Part shown: in pieces, positions 5,577-6,456 of the stretch
How the letters are laid out: each line of letters starts with the position of its first letter
How positions within the stretch are numbered: position 1 is the stretch's first letter
Origin: Thermogladius sp.
Lineage (GTDB): Archaea > Thermoproteota > Thermoprotei_A > Sulfolobales > Desulfurococcaceae
NCBI GenBank assembly: GCA_009904025.1
Contig: WYEE01000075.1
Coordinates: 1-6,456, forward strand
Direction: 5' to 3'
DNA: 6,456 nt
Notes under the pieces: generated by a model
Told to the model about the DNA's origin: nothing
What the model saw: the letters and a program-made list of their open reading frames with translations, nothing else
Databases searched by the model: none
Made by a program: the position numbers and the translations under genes

Positions 5577-6456
5577 AGCCCTCAATCTTGAACAGCTTGA
5601 ACACTCATATACTCCCGAGGTTCGAGTACTTCGAGCCCAGGAGCCTGGGTGAGGCCCTAGAGCTCCTGGACAAGCTGGGCGCCGAGGCCAGGATACTCGC
5701 CGGTGGGACAGACCTACTTGTCAAGATGAAGACGGGCGCCCTGAGGCCAAGGTATCTCATCAACATCAAGAGGATACCCGGCTTAAGGTATATCAGAGTT
5801 GAAGAGGGCTACCTGAGGATCGGGGCTTTAACCACGTGGAGCGACCTGGAGGAGAGCCCTGAGACAGCTCTCTTCCCGGCCCTATTAGACGCGGTGAAGC
5901 AGATGGGCGGCCTCCAGGTGAGATTTATGGCCACGCTCGCCGGCAACCTATGCAATGCCTCGCCGGCAGCAGACTCGGCTCCACCCCTCCTAGTCTACGA
6001 CGCAGAGGTTGTCTTGGCCAGCGTGAAGGGGGTTAGGGTTGTGAGGCTGGAGGAGTTCTTCACGGGGCCTGGGAGGACTGTGATGAGGGAGAACGAGATG
6101 CTCGTCGAGGTTAAAGTGCCTTTGAGGAAGGGCTCCTCGGCTTTCCTAAAGCTGGCTAGGACTAGCATGGATCTCGCTATCGCGAGCGCAGCCGTCTACG
6201 CTGAGTTCGAGGGGGATGTTGTTAGGGATGTGAGGATAGCCTTGGGCTCGGTCGCGCCGAGGCCTCTGAGGGCTAGGAGGGCGGAGACCGCTGTTAGGGG
6301 CCTCAGAATCAGCGACCCCGGTATAATGGATGCCCTGGAGGTTGTGAAAGAGGAGGTGAGCCCGATCACGGATGTGAGGTCGACGGCGTGGTATAGGAGG
6401 GAGGTCTCCAAGGTTCTCGTCTACGATGCCCTCGTGAAATCCTTTGAGAGGGCGGG
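5573..6456 (+). CDS. FAD-binding (medium) subunit of the molybdenum hydroxylase, 3' end missing
   Basis: This frame begins with the ATG of an ATGA overlap with the large-subunit stop and is still open at the right edge after 294 codons, close to the usual full length (about 280-300) of CoxM/CutM-type FAD subunits, so little is missing. It carries FAD between the [2Fe-2S] subunit and the external electron acceptor. Visible signatures are LPRFEYFEPRSLGEALELL (14-32), the first FAD motif AGGTDLL (43-49), the second FAD motif TLAGNLCNASPAADSAPPLL (121-140), RTSMDLAIASAAV (196-208), and near the end of the C-terminal domain DVRSTAWYRREV (267-278). AGGTDLL is the xanthine dehydrogenase form of the first motif, where CoxM proteins usually have AGGHS. 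The G-rich run GGGGGT six bases before the ATG is a likely ribosome site; this start adds about 13 residues before the family's normal beginning, and the TTG codons at residues 6 and 9 are alternatives. Translation is probably coupled to the large subunit. Confidence 0.93.
   Translation, partial: MKPSILNSLNTHILPRFEYFEPRSLGEALELLDKLGAEARILAGGTDLLVKMKTGALRPRYLINIKRIPGLRYIRVEEGYLRIGALTTWSDLEESPETALFPALLDAVKQMGGLQVRFMATLAGNLCNASPAADSAPPLLVYDAEVVLASVKGVRVVRLEEFFTGPGRTVMRENEMLVEVKVPLRKGSSAFLKLARTSMDLAIASAAVYAEFEGDVVRDVRIALGSVAPRPLRARRAETAVRGLRISDPGIMDALEVVKEEVSPITDVRSTAWYRREVSKVLVYDALVKSFERA

Noticed and set aside
1..6456. Mobile elements, CRISPR repeats, tRNA or other RNA genes
   Set aside because: No direct repeats, terminal inverted repeats, transposase motifs or tRNA-like cloverleaf were found by reading both strands, and nearly all of the window is coding.

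Overview
The window looks like chromosomal DNA from a hyperthermophilic archaeon, most likely a crenarchaeote (Thermoproteota, perhaps Desulfurococcales or a relative). The reasons are: arginine written mostly as AGG/AGA and isoleucine often as ATA, dense packing with start/stop overlaps, GTG starts, G-rich Shine-Dalgarno-like sites, TATA-like boxes rather than bacterial -35/-10 elements, and the protein families present. This placement is inference; there is no rRNA or other phylogenetic marker.

Layout: two divergent gene sets leave a 61-bp control region (3161-3221). Leftward (minus strand) runs a cyclic amidohydrolase of the dihydroorotase/allantoinase group (1805-3160), a fold-type I PLP aminotransferase (572-1771), a stand-alone PPC/DUF296 domain protein (162-572) and the first 66 codons of an unrecognised protein (1-199, continuing past the left edge). 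These are separated by 33 bp or overlap, so they probably form one transcription unit. Rightward (plus strand) run the molybdopterin-binding large subunit of a xanthine-dehydrogenase-family hydroxylase (3222-5576) and, with an ATGA overlap, its FAD-binding medium subunit (5573 to the right edge, not finished). The [2Fe-2S] small subunit that completes such complexes is not in the window and is expected just downstream.

How they may work together: the hydroxylase is cytoplasmic by sequence (no signal peptide seen) and would oxidise a heterocycle or aldehyde. It keeps the catalytic glutamate and the molybdenum-contacting residues, but lacks the two purine-positioning residues of xanthine dehydrogenase and the cysteine of aerobic CO dehydrogenase, so its substrate is open. 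The amidohydrolase has a complete binuclear metal site with dihydroorotate-type substrate residues but an allantoinase-like C-terminal part. It could be ordinary PyrC of pyrimidine synthesis that happens to lie here, or the ring-opening step of a heterocycle-degrading route together with the hydroxylase and the aminotransferase. No mobile element, repeat array, CRISPR or RNA gene was seen, and no stretch longer than 61 bp lacks a gene.
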